A stretch of DNA of 5,173 nt from an uncultured Atopobium sp. (GTDB taxonomy: Bacteria; Actinomycetota; Coriobacteriia; Coriobacteriales; Atopobiaceae). The stretch lies in the NCBI GenBank assembly GCA_946999785.1, contig CAMQEO010000083.1, forward strand, positions 1 to 5,173. Direction: 5' to 3'. Position numbers and translations under genes: made by a program. Numbering within the stretch: the first letter of the stretch is position 1; the number at the start of each line of letters is the position of its first letter. The notes under the pieces were generated by a model. It had not been told where the DNA came from and made no database searches. It saw only the letters and a list, made by a program, of their open reading frames with translations. Shown piece by piece: positions 5,025 to 5,173 of this stretch.

Positions 5025-5173
5025 CTATAAAAGTTCAACCTTGCCATCTTTTACGGTAAGTCCAACTCGGCCTTCCATAAGCGCTTGTAATTTTTGTCCA
5101 ATCATCTCAAAACGCCACGAATCAGACAATTGTGTATCTGAAACACCACGCACAAAGGCACATAAATCATCTC
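5025..5173 (-). CDS. C-terminus of a probable ribonuclease D-like protein (partial)
   Basis: A frame open from the right edge ends at TAG (5027-5025) and gives the last 48 residues of a protein. The segment reads SDSWRFEMIGQKLQALMEGR and then VGLTVKDGKVELL at the end. The W-R-x-E-x-x-G-x-x-L-x-x-L-x-x-G-R pattern resembles, from memory, the C-terminal tail after the HRDC domains of actinobacterial ribonuclease D. RNase D is a DEDD-type 3'-5' exoribonuclease acting in tRNA maturation. The catalytic domain is outside the window, so this is a tentative call; another HRDC-bearing or unrelated protein is possible. It lies upstream of the YugP-family gene on the same strand with a 127-nt gap, which suggests but does not prove a separate transcript. 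Confidence 0.5.
   Translation of the reverse strand, partial: DDLCAFVRGVSDTQLSDSWRFEMIGQKLQALMEGRVGLTVKDGKVELL

Overview
The window is about 5.2 kb of moderately low-GC bacterial chromosome with ordinary housekeeping content. All but one of the genes are on the minus strand. In transcription order (right to left) they are: the C-terminal end of a probable ribonuclease D-like protein (5173-5025), a membrane zinc metallopeptidase of the YugP family (4897-4202), the exonuclease VII large subunit xseA (4095-2743), the small subunit xseB (2647-2354), a HIT/HINT-type nucleotide hydrolase (2345-1995) and acetate kinase ackA (1898-729). On the plus strand at the left is a 59-aa 4-oxalocrotonate tautomerase family protein (276-455). 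It is divergent from an unidentified minus-strand gene whose first 26 codons enter the window (80-1).

The taxon can only be inferred. The combination of a YugP-type peptidase, a possible actinobacterial-style RNase D C-terminus, acetate kinase and low GC would suit a low-GC member of the Coriobacteriia, such as the Atopobium/Fannyhessea group. A Firmicute is not excluded. No marker in the window settles this.

Layout: 81-275 is the divergent upstream region of the left gene and the tautomerase. 456-728 is a convergent gap between the tautomerase and ackA, dense in inverted repeats; the best is an 11-bp perfect stem at 571-581/619-629 enclosing an inner hairpin. xseB and the HIT gene are tightly coupled: 8 nt separate them and the HIT ribosome site overlaps the xseB stop. 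xseA and xseB, often overlapping or adjacent elsewhere, are 95 nt apart here with a perfect 8-bp hairpin between them. The gaps upstream of xseA and of the YugP gene share the 10-mer GTATAAAATA (minus strand), the likely -10 region of two promoters. The YugP copy lies inside a 7-bp inverted repeat that could be an operator.

Functions: XseA and XseB together form exonuclease VII (single-strand DNA degradation). AckA makes ATP from acetyl phosphate in fermentation; pta is not next to it in this window. The HIT protein is probably a purine nucleoside phosphoramidase. YugP is a membrane metalloprotease of poorly known substrate. I see no mobile element, CRISPR array, tRNA, rRNA, toxin-antitoxin or defence system, and nothing that amounts to a new multi-gene system. 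The points worth a second look are the structured convergent gap, the operator-like repeat with a tiny possible leader ORF before the YugP gene, and non-classical active-site residues in the tautomerase and acetate kinase.
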